NCBI RefSeq assembly: GCF_000875975.1
Contig: NZ_BAWW01000005.1
Location: 1 to 64,000, forward strand
Origin: Parachlamydia acanthamoebae
GTDB taxonomy: Bacteria; Chlamydiota; Chlamydiia; Chlamydiales; Parachlamydiaceae
Direction of reading: 5' to 3'
DNA: 64,000 nt
In this document: positions 27,206 through 36,186 of the stretch, piece after piece
Layout: every line of letters begins with the position of its first letter
How positions within the stretch are numbered: position 1 is the first letter of the stretch
The notes under the pieces: model-generated
What the model saw: only the letters and a program-made list of their open reading frames with translations
Database searches by the model: none
Told to the model about the DNA's origin: nothing
Program-made: the position numbers and the translations under genes

Positions 27206-27958
27206 TTATTGTCTTTGAATTTTCACATGTTCAAAATACTTATAGCGATCGACAAAAGCTGTCGCAATATTTGCAACGGCTTTAGATACTTGGGCCTGAG
27301 CATCAAACAAAGGAATAATGACAATACTTTGCTTTTCCCAAGTAATTGCTTGTAGCTGGGTATCTTTATCTAGAAAAACTCGAGTAATTTGAACATTTTC
27401 AAACAAGCGCCCTTCACAAAAAACAGCAAGAGCTCCTTCATGGGGATAAAGCATCACCAGAATATGGAAAAAGGGAAGCGGATTTGAGGTTTCTCCAGGA
27501 CGCATAATGGGAGCTAAATTCCCTTTCTCAAAAATTTCGGCAACAATCTTTTTAAGAGACTCTTCAGAAACCGCAGCGGTAAAGTTTGCTGGTTTTATAA
27601 CTTCAATTGAAATCCCAATTTTATCAGTTAAATTGTATAAGTGGTCGCTTCCGGCCCATACTCCATCTTTCAAAGCAATAACACCAGGTGAAGTGTAGAG
27701 AATATCACTTGTCCCCATGGGTTTAGCTGGAGGTTTTTCTTGAACTCTTTTAAAAGGAGTTTGCTTTGGTGGAGTTGTTGCGGGTTTACCTGGTGTACCA
27801 CCCGGTGTCGGAGGGTTTGGGAAAGAGCTGGTGTTTCCAAAAGAACTACCCGAAGAAGAAGACCCTGGTGCTGACGAGCTTGTCGCACCATAGGCAAAAC
27901 TTCCAACCAAAGTTGTAAGTAGAAAGGTGGCGTAAACAAAAGATTTTTGATTTATCAT
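27206..27958 (-). CDS. Exported hypothetical protein with Ser/Pro-rich linker
   Basis: 250 residues. A signal peptide (FVYATFLLTTLVGSFAYGA) is followed by a low-complexity Ser/Gly then Pro/Thr/Lys-rich linker (about 25-80) and a compact C-terminal domain of about 165 residues with alternating strands and helices (KIGISIEVIKPANF, FFHILVMLYPHEGALAVFCE). No known family. It is 16 bases downstream of another anchored protein on the same strand, so the two are probably co-transcribed. Confidence 0.8.
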   Translation of the reverse strand: MINQKSFVYATFLLTTLVGSFAYGATSSSAPGSSSSGSSFGNTSSFPNPPTPGGTPGKPATTPPKQTPFKRVQEKPPAKPMGTSDILYTSPGVIALKDGVWAGSDHLYNLTDKIGISIEVIKPANFTAAVSEESLKKIVAEIFEKGNLAPIMRPGETSNPLPFFHILVMLYPHEGALAVFCEGRLFENVQITRVFLDKDTQLQAITWEKQSIVIIPLFDAQAQVSKAVANIATAFVDRYKYFEHVKIQRQ

Positions 27959-27974
27959 GAATCGTCCGTATGTT

Positions 27975-28586
27975 TCACTTATTGTCTAAGGTTTTTTTTT
28001 CGTTCAATAACTGAAAAGAGTGAACGAAATAATCAAATTCTGTTGGCGCATTGCTCAATTTTTTTGATACGCAGGTTAAAACATAAAGTATTTTATCTAC
28101 AATAAATGCTTTAGCTTGGATCTCAGCTTCGCCATTTTGAATCGTAAAATCTAAAGACTGTCGATCTTGAAAAAAACCATTTTCCATAGTCTTTAAGACG
28201 TTTTTTGTACTTGCATTTACCATGTTATTCATGACTGAGGTGAGTAACGAAGCTTGTTCATCGGGAGTATCCACTTCATTAAAAGTGATTAGGCTAATCA
28301 TGTAAACGTCGCCGATTTCATTTTCGGCGACGTACATGTCATATTCACGAACTTCTTTCGTTTTTGGGTCGACTAATTTCTCAGTGGCATGTTGAGGTTG
28401 TTTAGGAAACTTGACTTCAAACTTCCCTGAAGGTGATCTAAAATTCAACCAAGGCGTTTTTGGCCCAGCAGCGCTAACTTCTTTTGTAACAGGAAGAATT
28501 TTGTAAGAATCTTTAGCATAATCCACAAAAAGATACGTCATTGCGACAGCAGCTAGAATTACCAGTAAAAAGATCATTCTTGACAT
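27975..28586 (-). CDS. Membrane-anchored hypothetical protein
   Basis: 203 residues from ATG 28586, chosen for AAGGAAATACAA directly upstream; the frame is open to 28652. One N-terminal anchor (MIFLLVILAAVAMTYLFV) is followed by a periplasmic domain: FRSPSGKFEVKFPKQPQ, YVAENEIGDVYMISLITF and FYVHSFQ-like end (DYFVHSFQLL). The PSGKFxVxFP start resembles small lipoprotein-like domains that bind to membranes in other bacteria, but I cannot name a family. First gene of a two-gene operon; promoter listed at 28640-28668. Confidence 0.8.
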   Translation of the reverse strand: MSRMIFLLVILAAVAMTYLFVDYAKDSYKILPVTKEVSAAGPKTPWLNFRSPSGKFEVKFPKQPQHATEKLVDPKTKEVREYDMYVAENEIGDVYMISLITFNEVDTPDEQASLLTSVMNNMVNASTKNVLKTMENGFFQDRQSLDFTIQNGEAEIQAKAFIVDKILYVLTCVSKKLSNAPTEFDYFVHSFQLLNEKKTLDNK

Positions 28587-28639
28587 TTGTATTTCCTTAA
28601 GTTGACCAATCGGATAACATTTACACTTAGTTAAATTTT

Positions 28640-28668
28640 TATATAGATACACTCACGTATTTATACAA
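28640..28668 (-). promoter_or_regulatory. Putative sigma-70 promoter
   Basis: On the minus strand TTGTAT (28668-28663) and TATATA (28645-28640) are 17 bases apart, about 55 bases upstream of the ATG at 28586. Spacing is ideal; the -35 is moderate. Confidence 0.5.
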
Positions 28669-28695
28669 TAAAAATCTCGGGCATTCCTTTAAAAG

Positions 28696-30390
28696 TTAGC
28701 TTGTATGAGAAAAACTTAAATGTGTATGTCTTGAATATTCATATTCTAAAGTCAAAGGAATTTGATCTGTTTCATCTCTAGCCCCAAAAAACTGAATAGG
28801 CCCTGGATCGCAATATAAATCTTCTAAAATCCACTTATCCCTTTCTTGAGAAAAAATTGCAAACGGTTTGCCCTGCAAGTTAACAAGGGATTTTTGAATC
28901 ACAGGTTTTAACTCCCCGTTTCTTTCTTCCATCCCCATCATTTTAATCAAGGGCGTTGCTCCAATTCCCCATTGCTCAACGGGTAAGCTTAAATCGGTTA
29001 CACAACTCATATAACCCGTTAGTTTGGCATTCACAAGTAAAGCTGCGACATGTCCTAATGCATAACAATATTGGCTATCAAAATTGGAAGGCAAACATGA
29101 TCGACCTTCATAGCCATAAAAAAGCGGTTGTGCACTGAAGTTTCCGACATATGTGCCAGTTTTTTTGCGTTGAGCTAAGGCTTGACTCACAAGGGCAATT
29201 AATAATCTTTCAGTTTCAATTTTCGCCACTTGCACATTGCCGTGGGGATCGCGTCCCATCAGTAATTGAAGTTGAATATCTTGTGTTAATAGAGAAAAAC
29301 ACTCTTGAGAAGGAATGCTCAATTTTTTGATGATGTATTCAATTTTATCGCTTGCTTTTGGTCTAGCTTCGATTTCTTTTAAATGAGGCAAAGAGCTAGC
29401 TAAAAGAGTATTTAGTTCTTGAATCAGTGTCTTAACTTCTGGAATAAATTCAATCAATCCCTCAGGAATTAAAATCACTCCGTAATTTTTCTTTTTTTCT
29501 GCTCGCAGACAAATCATATCGGTAATTTGTCGAACAATATCCTTCAATGTTTTTTGCTGCGCAGCGATCTCTTCACCTATAAATGTCAAATTAGGATGCG
29601 TTTGAAGAGCACACTCCAAGGTAATGTGAGAAGCAGATCTTCCCATCAACTTAATGAAAAAGTAATACTTTTTAGCGGATAAGCAATCTGTGAGAATACT
29701 TCCAATTGTCTGTGAAAAGGTTTTACAAGCAGTATCAAATCCAAAAGAGACTTCAATTGATTCATTTTTTAGGTCTCCATCGATTGTTTTAGGAACGCCT
29801 ACAACACATGTTTTACATCCTTTAGCTAAAAAATATTCAGCTAAAAAGGCTGCATTTGTGTTGGAATCATCCCCTCCAATGATAAGCAGTCCATCGAGAT
29901 GTAATCCTTGCACGGCTTTCAGAGCTGCTTGGAATTGATCAGGCGATTCGATTTTGGTACGTCCGGATCCTATGAGATCAAATCCACCCAAATTTCTGAA
30001 GTTTTTCAAAATTTCGGCTGTAATTTCCATGGATTGATTATTGATAATTCCTGCTGGACCATTTAAAAAGCCAAAAACCTTGCTTTCAGGATTTAGCAGT
30101 TTTAATGCATCAAATAGACCGCTAATGACATTGTGTCCTCCAGAAGCTTGACCGCCAGAAAATACAACCCCGACGTTAAGGGGTCGATGAGTTTTATTCT
30201 CCCCTTCTACAAATCGCAGTAGTTGTTGATCAATTGTCTTGGAAAAAAGTTGAACGACGGGAAGAGGAAGTTCATTTTCATGGTTTTCGGCTTCAAAAAG
30301 AGGAACAAGACGCGTTAAAGAACGCAAAATTTCTGGCAATCTAGGCAAATAAGCTAAACGTCGTTTTTGTAATGAGCTATGAATCCGCAT
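28696..30390 (-). CDS. pfp: Pyrophosphate-dependent 6-phosphofructokinase
   Basis: 564 residues from ATG 30390 (GAGGTG upstream; GTG 30399 possible). It phosphorylates fructose 6-phosphate with PPi in glycolysis. Key motifs: GVVFSGGQASGGHNVISGLF at the phosphate donor site, LIIGGDDSNTNAAFLAEYF, where GGDD in place of the GGDG of ATP enzymes indicates PPi use, VGVPKTIDGDLKNE for catalysis and KLMGRSASHITLECAL for sugar binding. The length matches the long (beta-like) PFP class found in chlamydiae and plants. It lies 19 bases after the hydrolase gene; a similar hydrolase-pfk pairing is known in Chlamydia. Confidence 0.95.
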   Translation of the reverse strand: MRIHSSLQKRRLAYLPRLPEILRSLTRLVPLFEAENHENELPLPVVQLFSKTIDQQLLRFVEGENKTHRPLNVGVVFSGGQASGGHNVISGLFDALKLLNPESKVFGFLNGPAGIINNQSMEITAEILKNFRNLGGFDLIGSGRTKIESPDQFQAALKAVQGLHLDGLLIIGGDDSNTNAAFLAEYFLAKGCKTCVVGVPKTIDGDLKNESIEVSFGFDTACKTFSQTIGSILTDCLSAKKYYFFIKLMGRSASHITLECALQTHPNLTFIGEEIAAQQKTLKDIVRQITDMICLRAEKKKNYGVILIPEGLIEFIPEVKTLIQELNTLLASSLPHLKEIEARPKASDKIEYIIKKLSIPSQECFSLLTQDIQLQLLMGRDPHGNVQVAKIETERLLIALVSQALAQRKKTGTYVGNFSAQPLFYGYEGRSCLPSNFDSQYCYALGHVAALLVNAKLTGYMSCVTDLSLPVEQWGIGATPLIKMMGMEERNGELKPVIQKSLVNLQGKPFAIFSQERDKWILEDLYCDPGPIQFFGARDETDQIPLTLEYEYSRHTHLSFSHTS

Positions 30391-30409
30391 TAAAAACACC
30401 TCGGCAAAG

Positions 30410-31201
30410 TTAAAGGGTTCGTTTAAACCATGTCAGCGTCTCTTCGATTGCCAAACGCTGCTCTTCAGTATGTGAAAAATCATGATCACTATTTGGAAGT
30501 TCAATAAATTTTGATTCAGCTTGGATATTTTCCCGATTTTTACGATAGCCTTGCGCATGGGAATCCGCAATAATCACATCGTTTTTCCCTTGAATATGCA
30601 TTAAAGGAACCTGATTAAGATTTAAAAGCTCTTTATCCAAACACATTTGAAACAATTGTTCATAAAAAGTAAAGCTAGCCTTTTTCCCATTGACACGCAT
30701 AAGTTCTTCTTTTTGGTGAGGATCCTTTACTTTTTGTAAAATTTTCCATTTCTCTTTCCAATCTTCAGCAGTAAACAAGGGGGCCCATAAACAAATTGTT
30801 TTGAAAGCGTTAGTATGGCTGGCTAATAGGACTGCAAGGGCTCCTCCTAATGATCTTCCAAGCACACCTAATCGATTCTGATCAATACATGTATCTTGCT
30901 GTAAAAAATCCAGGGAAGCCTTTGCGTCGCTCAACAAATTTTCAAAAGTGACTTCATTAAAATTCCCCTCACTATCTCCGCAGCCTCGAAAATCGATACG
31001 AAGAGTAGCGATACCTTCCTTTGCTAAAAGCTGTGCTAAAATGAGGTAGAGATGATTGCGGCCAAGTTTATCGCCGCCAAATCCATGGCAAATAAGAATC
31101 GCTGGATACGGTGGAGAGATTAAAGGGCGGTGCAAGATGCCAAATAACTTATTTTCATCATTTGTTAGGACAACAGCTTCGCGTGTTTCTGTCTTTTTCA
31201 T
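30410..31201 (-). CDS. Alpha/beta hydrolase (peptidase S9-like)
   Basis: 263 residues with the serine hydrolase fold: LFGILHRPLISPPYPAILIC, the oxyanion HGFGGDKLGRNH, DFRGCGDSEGNFNEVTFEN, the nucleophile elbow GVLGRSLGGALAVLLASH, an acidic QGKNDVIIADSHA and the late His in LPNSDHDFSHTEEQR. All three catalytic residues are therefore present. Substrate unknown; related proteins are esterases or acyl-peptidases. It is first in an operon with pfp. Confidence 0.9.
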   Translation of the reverse strand: MKKTETREAVVLTNDENKLFGILHRPLISPPYPAILICHGFGGDKLGRNHLYLILAQLLAKEGIATLRIDFRGCGDSEGNFNEVTFENLLSDAKASLDFLQQDTCIDQNRLGVLGRSLGGALAVLLASHTNAFKTICLWAPLFTAEDWKEKWKILQKVKDPHQKEELMRVNGKKASFTFYEQLFQMCLDKELLNLNQVPLMHIQGKNDVIIADSHAQGYRKNRENIQAESKFIELPNSDHDFSHTEEQRLAIEETLTWFKRTL

Positions 31202-31231
31202 AGAATCCCATGACTTACATTGATTGAATCA

Positions 31232-31260
31232 GTTTTAGCACGCTAGAAGGTTTACAGCAA
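31232..31260 (-). promoter_or_regulatory. Possible promoter of the hydrolase-pfp operon
   Basis: On the minus strand TTGCTG (31260-31255) and TAAAAC (31237-31232) are separated by 17 bases, about 30 bases before the ATG at 31201. Both boxes deviate from consensus. Confidence 0.4.
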
Positions 31261-31367
31261 GAATACTTGTCTCTATGTCATTTTTTAGTTGCCAAAATTC
31301 AAATTTGTCAAAAAGATCATATATGCCTACACGCATGTAAATTTTAGCCATTCTCATAAGGATTTAA

Positions 31368-31559
31368 ATGGACGATAGCCCCCTCATTAATCAAACAAGC
31401 TATATCTTTGCTGGAATCATGTTGATTTTTAGTTTTTATTTATTTTACAACGACACGCAGCTCTTTTGGAAAAGTCTGTTCGCAGCTTTACTGGCAGCTT
31501 TCTTATTTTGGTTCAGCTATGTCCTTGTACGATGGTTATTTCTTGCTTTAAAAAGATAA
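31368..31559 (+). CDS. Small two-helix membrane protein
   Basis: 63 residues with two hydrophobic segments (IFAGIMLIFSFYLFY and LFAALLAAFLFWFSYVL) and a basic C-terminus. AAGGATT precedes the ATG. It is 12 bases upstream of the exported kinase-like gene, so the two are likely translated from one mRNA. No family recognised. Confidence 0.7.
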   Translation: MDDSPLINQTSYIFAGIMLIFSFYLFYNDTQLFWKSLFAALLAAFLFWFSYVLVRWLFLALKR

Positions 31560-31571
31560 AGGAAATGAAAT

Positions 31572-33494
31572 ATGAAAAAATTTGGTACTTTTGCAAAAGT
31601 CATTTTATGCCTACTTTGCTTATCCGGTCCACAATTATTTGCGGAAGATGCAGGGGTTGGATTACAACTAAAAAAGACGTTTGAGCAGCTTAGTTCACAT
31701 TCTAAGTTATCCCCTGAAGAAAAAACATTTTTTTTAGCAAAAAAGGCTGCCGAACTCGATTGCCCTTTTGAACGAATTCCGACCCACCAATCATCCACCG
31801 TCTTTCAATATTTTTACAATGACAATTGGAATCTCTTAGACACTTGGCACGATACTTATTATCTCCAGTTGGATAATGAGTCTATGGCATCGTTCGACGA
31901 AATTGCAGATGACCCCTTCATCATGCTTCGAACCAAAGTTGGAGGGCCCTTTGCGTTTTTTAATCTTGCGGATTCATGGAATAATCTCGCCCATTTCAAA
32001 ATCATTGAACATCATGATTGGCCTTGTCTTCCAGATGGATGGGAGAAAGTTAATTTAGCTTCATTGGAAGGACTAGAAAACAGCTCATCTCCTTCTTCTG
32101 TGGAAATTATTGATTTCGACAAACTTTTTTTGCTTTCAACAAATGATTGCGAAGCGATTTGGTGGCAAATAACGTCTGATAAAAATTTCGACGCCTTAAT
32201 ACCCAACCTAAATCAGGTTCAACTATCCAATGAAACCATTCAGCTCGATCCAATTTGTCAGACCTTCTTAAATTCTAATCAAGAATATTTCATTCGGGTA
32301 AAAGGTCTTCAAAATGGTTCTTGGTGTGAATGGAGCATCCCATTTACCTTTCAAGTCATCAAACCTCAACAGGTCCGAAATATTGAGTTTTCTAAAATTG
32401 ATGAAGATCGCTATGAGTTAAGTTGGGAAGCTGATCAGAATCCTTCAACTAGTTACTGGATTTTTGGATCTAATGCCTTGGATTTTCTTCCTCCGATTTA
32501 TGGTCAGACAGAGCAAGATATCGATTATACATTCTTTGTGTCAGATCAATGCTCAACAGAAATCAATCCGAAGTATGCCTTTTACCGTATTATTGCTGAA
32601 CGAGACGGTACTTATGCAGTTCCTTCAGAAATTGTCCGTGTTTACGATTTTGGAATGTACCATCCCAGAACACTTTTGCAAGTTGATAACCATAATGGAG
32701 TTCTTGATCGAAAGAATTTACATTCAAGCTTTGACGCCCTCTCAGACATAGCTTTCGAAAAGTCTAAACAAGGTGCAAAATATCAGAAGCCACCGCATAT
32801 TTCAGATCAGGTTTGGCAAACAGTCTCTCCCTATTTGCTTCCTGAAAATCACCCCTTAAGAGGTTCTCTAGATCGTATTTTTTCTAAATCAAGAGCCTTA
32901 GCTGATACAAGATCTTTAAAAAAAGCCGGTTTTTATTGGACCAAAAAAGGAAGTTATAGTCCGATTTATCCAACTAGGCATAAAAAAATTAAAGGGTACT
33001 TCATCAAAATTATGACAGATGCACAGGAAAATGAAGATTGGAAAAATTGGGTGCATCGTATTCAAGGAGCACAAGACACGCAAAAAGCCATTAATGAGTT
33101 TGGTTGTCAATCACTTTTAAAAGTTCCCAAAAAGTATATCTATCCCCTCCCTACATATCCATCACCAGGTCCTGGATGCAAGAAAAGAAAAAATTTTGTT
33201 CTACTTTCAGAAGATATGAAGCTTGTTGAAAGAGATAAAAACAAGCAATTATTTCGAAAAAAAATGACAAAAGCGCATCTGAATGCAATCTATAAAGTTG
33301 TGACAAAAGTGGGCTTAAAAGACTCTCTTTATTACAACAACATTCCTTGGGCCAAGGACGGTCGTTTAGCTTTTGTCGACACCGAACATCACCATGTTTG
33401 GCCCGTATTTTATAAACGATTTTTCAAATTATTATCACCCGAAATGCTTGCCCATTGGAAAGCTTTGCTCCAACATAATGGACCTAATTTTTAA
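31572..33494 (+). CDS. Exported protein with kinase-like C-terminal domain
   Basis: 640 residues. A signal peptide (FAKVILCLLCLSGPQLFA) is followed by a mixed N-terminal region and an Ig/FN3-like segment (about 150-330; EYFIRVKGLQNGSWCEWSIP then PQQVRNIEFSKIDEDRYELS). The C-terminus carries a kinase-like motif series: Lys about 479 in KGYFIKIM, a hinge-like NFVLLSEDM, then DSLYYNNIPW (Asp584, Asn589, the D-x4-N of a catalytic loop) and GRLAFVDTEHH (Asp603, like the DFG/DxE metal site). No glycine loop is obvious, so it may be a divergent or inactive kinase. The kinase call is inference. Confidence 0.7.
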   Translation: MKKFGTFAKVILCLLCLSGPQLFAEDAGVGLQLKKTFEQLSSHSKLSPEEKTFFLAKKAAELDCPFERIPTHQSSTVFQYFYNDNWNLLDTWHDTYYLQLDNESMASFDEIADDPFIMLRTKVGGPFAFFNLADSWNNLAHFKIIEHHDWPCLPDGWEKVNLASLEGLENSSSPSSVEIIDFDKLFLLSTNDCEAIWWQITSDKNFDALIPNLNQVQLSNETIQLDPICQTFLNSNQEYFIRVKGLQNGSWCEWSIPFTFQVIKPQQVRNIEFSKIDEDRYELSWEADQNPSTSYWIFGSNALDFLPPIYGQTEQDIDYTFFVSDQCSTEINPKYAFYRIIAERDGTYAVPSEIVRVYDFGMYHPRTLLQVDNHNGVLDRKNLHSSFDALSDIAFEKSKQGAKYQKPPHISDQVWQTVSPYLLPENHPLRGSLDRIFSKSRALADTRSLKKAGFYWTKKGSYSPIYPTRHKKIKGYFIKIMTDAQENEDWKNWVHRIQGAQDTQKAINEFGCQSLLKVPKKYIYPLPTYPSPGPGCKKRKNFVLLSEDMKLVERDKNKQLFRKKMTKAHLNAIYKVVTKVGLKDSLYYNNIPWAKDGRLAFVDTEHHHVWPVFYKRFFKLLSPEMLAHWKALLQHNGPNF

Positions 33495-33598
33495 TAGATT
33501 TTAAATTTTATGATTGCAAAAATATTCAAATCGGATGTTTGCTTAGAAATAATTGAAAGTTGATAGCCCTTTTGCAAACTAATACAAGGAGGATTGCA

Positions 33599-34633
33599 AT
33601 GCAAGCTACATCATTTTCGACTACAACACATCCAATTTATCAAGATGTTTCAGTCGAGGTATCTACCGCGACTGAAACATCCACCCATAGTGATCATCCA
33701 AAAGCTTTGAAAAAAATAGCTAAGTATGTTTCTAAGCACTCTCAAGGTATTGTGAATGCCGAAGAAACGATGAATAAAATTTCAGAAATTCTTCTGAAAA
33801 ATGGCTGTATAAGCTCTCAAACGCATGAAATTCAGGAAGATCACAAACGACATCGCACAACATTGAATATTGAAAAATTCAGCAAAAAATTACAGGAACA
33901 CATCAATGAATTAAATGTGTTCGACATCAACCGTCAGGGTGATATTTATGAGAGGCTCAATCATCGAAATGCCTATATCTATTCTTCACTAAATACGCTT
34001 ATTAAGCACTATGCCCGCAATTTGCTCACTAAGAGTGTTCTTGCCAAGCTTGAATTTGCAAATTGGCATACGAGATCTATTGGGATTCAATTATATAATC
34101 TTAAATCAATTTCTTCTTTAATAGAGGATGTAAAGTTATTCCAAACAAAAATTCATGACTATAGAACAGAAACGCTTCCTAAAGAAAAGGCTGAAAAAAA
34201 ATTTGCGATCTTAGAAACGGGAAGAAAATTTATGGAAGAAGGTGAATATGCCATCAGTTATAACTATTTATTTGATCGTGTAGAAAAAATTTTCATAGAT
34301 AATAACAATCTCATTAAAAAATTGAATGAAGAAATTGAGACTCCCTTTACATTAGAATTAGATGCATATGACAAGGACACTCGAGATAAAGTTCAGGAAA
34401 TCTATTTAGAAGCTCATGTGACGATTAAAAAGCATAAAGAAATGTTGATTTCTGAACTGACTGAAAATTTAACCGATCTTCAGGATGCGATGAATGCTCT
34501 TCATGAAGAATTAACCTATAGCAGAATAGTTATCGTCGATCGCAAAGGTGAACCCCCTGCTTCTAAAACGTTAACACAACTTTGGTCCCAGCCAAAATAT
34601 TTCAAAGCACCCGCCTTTAGCATTTCATCATAA
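33599..34633 (+). CDS. Hypothetical coiled-coil protein
   Basis: 344 residues from ATG 33599, chosen because AAGGAGG lies 7 bases upstream; the frame is open from 33560. A Ser/Thr-rich first 40 residues is followed by almost continuous helix, with coiled-coil heptads near 210-320 (ILETGRKFMEEGEYAISYNY, MLISELTENLTDLQDAMNAL). No signal peptide or known domain. A Ser/Thr-rich start without signal peptide is common among type III substrates, but this is weak evidence. Confidence 0.75.
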   Translation: MQATSFSTTTHPIYQDVSVEVSTATETSTHSDHPKALKKIAKYVSKHSQGIVNAEETMNKISEILLKNGCISSQTHEIQEDHKRHRTTLNIEKFSKKLQEHINELNVFDINRQGDIYERLNHRNAYIYSSLNTLIKHYARNLLTKSVLAKLEFANWHTRSIGIQLYNLKSISSLIEDVKLFQTKIHDYRTETLPKEKAEKKFAILETGRKFMEEGEYAISYNYLFDRVEKIFIDNNNLIKKLNEEIETPFTLELDAYDKDTRDKVQEIYLEAHVTIKKHKEMLISELTENLTDLQDAMNALHEELTYSRIVIVDRKGEPPASKTLTQLWSQPKYFKAPAFSISS

Positions 34634-34639
34634 CCTAGA

Positions 34640-34666
34640 TGAGAGCTACTTTAAAAGTAGCTCTCA
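34640..34666. terminator. Convergent hairpin overlapping a stop codon
   Basis: TGAGAGCTACTTT (34640-34652) pairs with AAAGTAGCTCTCA (34654-34666). It follows the coiled-coil gene on plus and includes the stop codon of the minus-strand gene that ends at 34664. No T run follows on plus, so it may act as a barrier for both converging transcripts. Confidence 0.6.
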
Positions 34667-36016
34667 CAATTGAATCGTTCTAGGATCTGTCTTTTTGATA
34701 ATATAACTCACATTCTTTTGATTAAAACCTTTGTAACCTTCTCGCCTTTGAAGATTTTCCAGATGACTTCCAATAGCCCCTTCTTTGGAAAACTTGTCGG
34801 CTTCTTCATGTGAAATCTTCCCTTCTTCAACAAGTCTTTGAATACGATGAGGATTAACGTGCCATCTTTCACCGGCAGTAAAAGCTTGCCTCAAATAGGG
34901 AAAGGAACTGAATGGATCCATCATCTTGATCCCTTGCGAATTTAAATCATGTGCTAACTGATCAAACATAAACTGAGCTTCTAGATGATGCATACCCGAT
35001 TGTAAAATGGAATCTCCATGCAGAGCACACCATAACCCCACCGTTCCCAGATGCTTTTTAGGGAGCAAAGGATGGTGAGAAAAATCGAATTCTAACTCTT
35101 CAGCCGAAAGATCGACATCTAAAAAAAGAACAAGGCCGCAGCGAGAATTTTCCATTACTTGGGCTCCCCAGCCAGCTTCTTGACCAGCATAAAAGCGTTC
35201 TCGACAGTGAAATCCTAAGATTTCAAAAAGACGCACAAGGGAATGAAATCTTTCTCTTGAAGATCGGAATGTGTGGTGGTCGTGATTAGCCCACCCAAAT
35301 CCAAGACGATCTTGCCGATTTTTTTGAATTTGCCCTGCCGTATTTTTCAGCTGCCAATACTTTCTTTCAACCTCTAAAACAATCCAAGCGGCTAAATCGC
35401 GCCCCACCAATTCGACAATTTCTTCAGCAAGCAAAAGAGCTCTCTGCATTGCTTGATTTTCATCGTCCAAAACACGCGGCCTACTTTGCCATTTTTCGAC
35501 GGCATCTATGTAATTGATTTGATCAGTTTCTGGAGGATAAGTAGGTTCCATGGTCAATGTTCCCCGCCTTTCAACCACCCACAGTTTACAATGATTTTGT
35601 GTAGAAATTAGGCATCGACGAAATCCACTATAAGGACTTCCTTCAATCCAACCCGAAATTGTATGAACCATTAAAAAGTCTGCAATATTTTCAACTTTTA
35701 AGGCGATTCCAATTTCCTCTTGTTCCTGATCTTTTAAAATCACGCGAGGGAGTTGGGCTCCGGGATGGGAAAATACACGATAAGTCGGGGCGGCAAACTC
35801 TGCTGTAAATCCTGCTTCATTGAGCTGATTTTCAATTAAAGGAGAATAGCCAATCACAACATGATCAACCCAGTCAAAAAGACGTGTGCTTGTCTGCTGA
35901 AGCAAATGGAGGTTTAGTTGCTCGATAAAAGGGTTTAAATGAGTAGCATGCTCAACAATTTCAAGAACCAAGGCTTCGGCTTTGGGATGGCATTGCCAAT
36001 GAAATGGCTCAGACAT
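34664..36016 (-). CDS. Conserved-looking protein of unknown function, possible VOC-type domain
   Basis: 450 residues, no signal peptide. The central region NHDHHTFRSSRERFHSLVRL, then FEILGFHCRERFYAGQEAGW and CGLVLFLDVDL, looks like one module of the vicinal oxygen chelate fold: metal-binding His, helix ending in LGF, strand, and an acidic strand. The rest (His-rich GTVGLWCALHGDSILQSGMH, then PHRIQRLVEEGKISHEEADK) is unfamiliar. Strong amino-acid composition and length suggest a conserved enzyme rather than a lineage orphan. RBS AGAGGTAAATT. Function is not known to me. Confidence 0.7.
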   Translation of the reverse strand: MSEPFHWQCHPKAEALVLEIVEHATHLNPFIEQLNLHLLQQTSTRLFDWVDHVVIGYSPLIENQLNEAGFTAEFAAPTYRVFSHPGAQLPRVILKDQEQEEIGIALKVENIADFLMVHTISGWIEGSPYSGFRRCLISTQNHCKLWVVERRGTLTMEPTYPPETDQINYIDAVEKWQSRPRVLDDENQAMQRALLLAEEIVELVGRDLAAWIVLEVERKYWQLKNTAGQIQKNRQDRLGFGWANHDHHTFRSSRERFHSLVRLFEILGFHCRERFYAGQEAGWGAQVMENSRCGLVLFLDVDLSAEELEFDFSHHPLLPKKHLGTVGLWCALHGDSILQSGMHHLEAQFMFDQLAHDLNSQGIKMMDPFSSFPYLRQAFTAGERWHVNPHRIQRLVEEGKISHEEADKFSKEGAIGSHLENLQRREGYKGFNQKNVSYIIKKTDPRTIQL

Positions 36017-36105
36017 AATTTACCTCTTTGCTTGATTTTGGCATTTAATTTGAACATTAATTAAATAAGCTCAAAATTTCAATAGCAATTTAATTTTCCC
36101 TCTAT

Positions 36106-36134
36106 TTGACAATATAAATTTATAGTAATAAAAT
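36106..36134 (+). promoter_or_regulatory. Near-consensus sigma-70 promoter of the RasGEF gene
   Basis: TTGACA at 36106-36111 and TAAAAT at 36129-36134 with a 17-base spacer, about 50 bases before the ATG at 36187. This is the best promoter match in the window and predicts early or strong expression. Confidence 0.75.
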
Positions 36135-36186
36135 AGAAAGTAGGATGTTTAACTCGGTATAATTATAAGAATCTGAGGTATCGTCT

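Noticed and set aside
31466-31684. Overlapping frames near the small membrane protein
   Set aside because: They lack RBS and membrane or domain logic; the 63-residue frame has a clear RBS and two hydrophobic helices.
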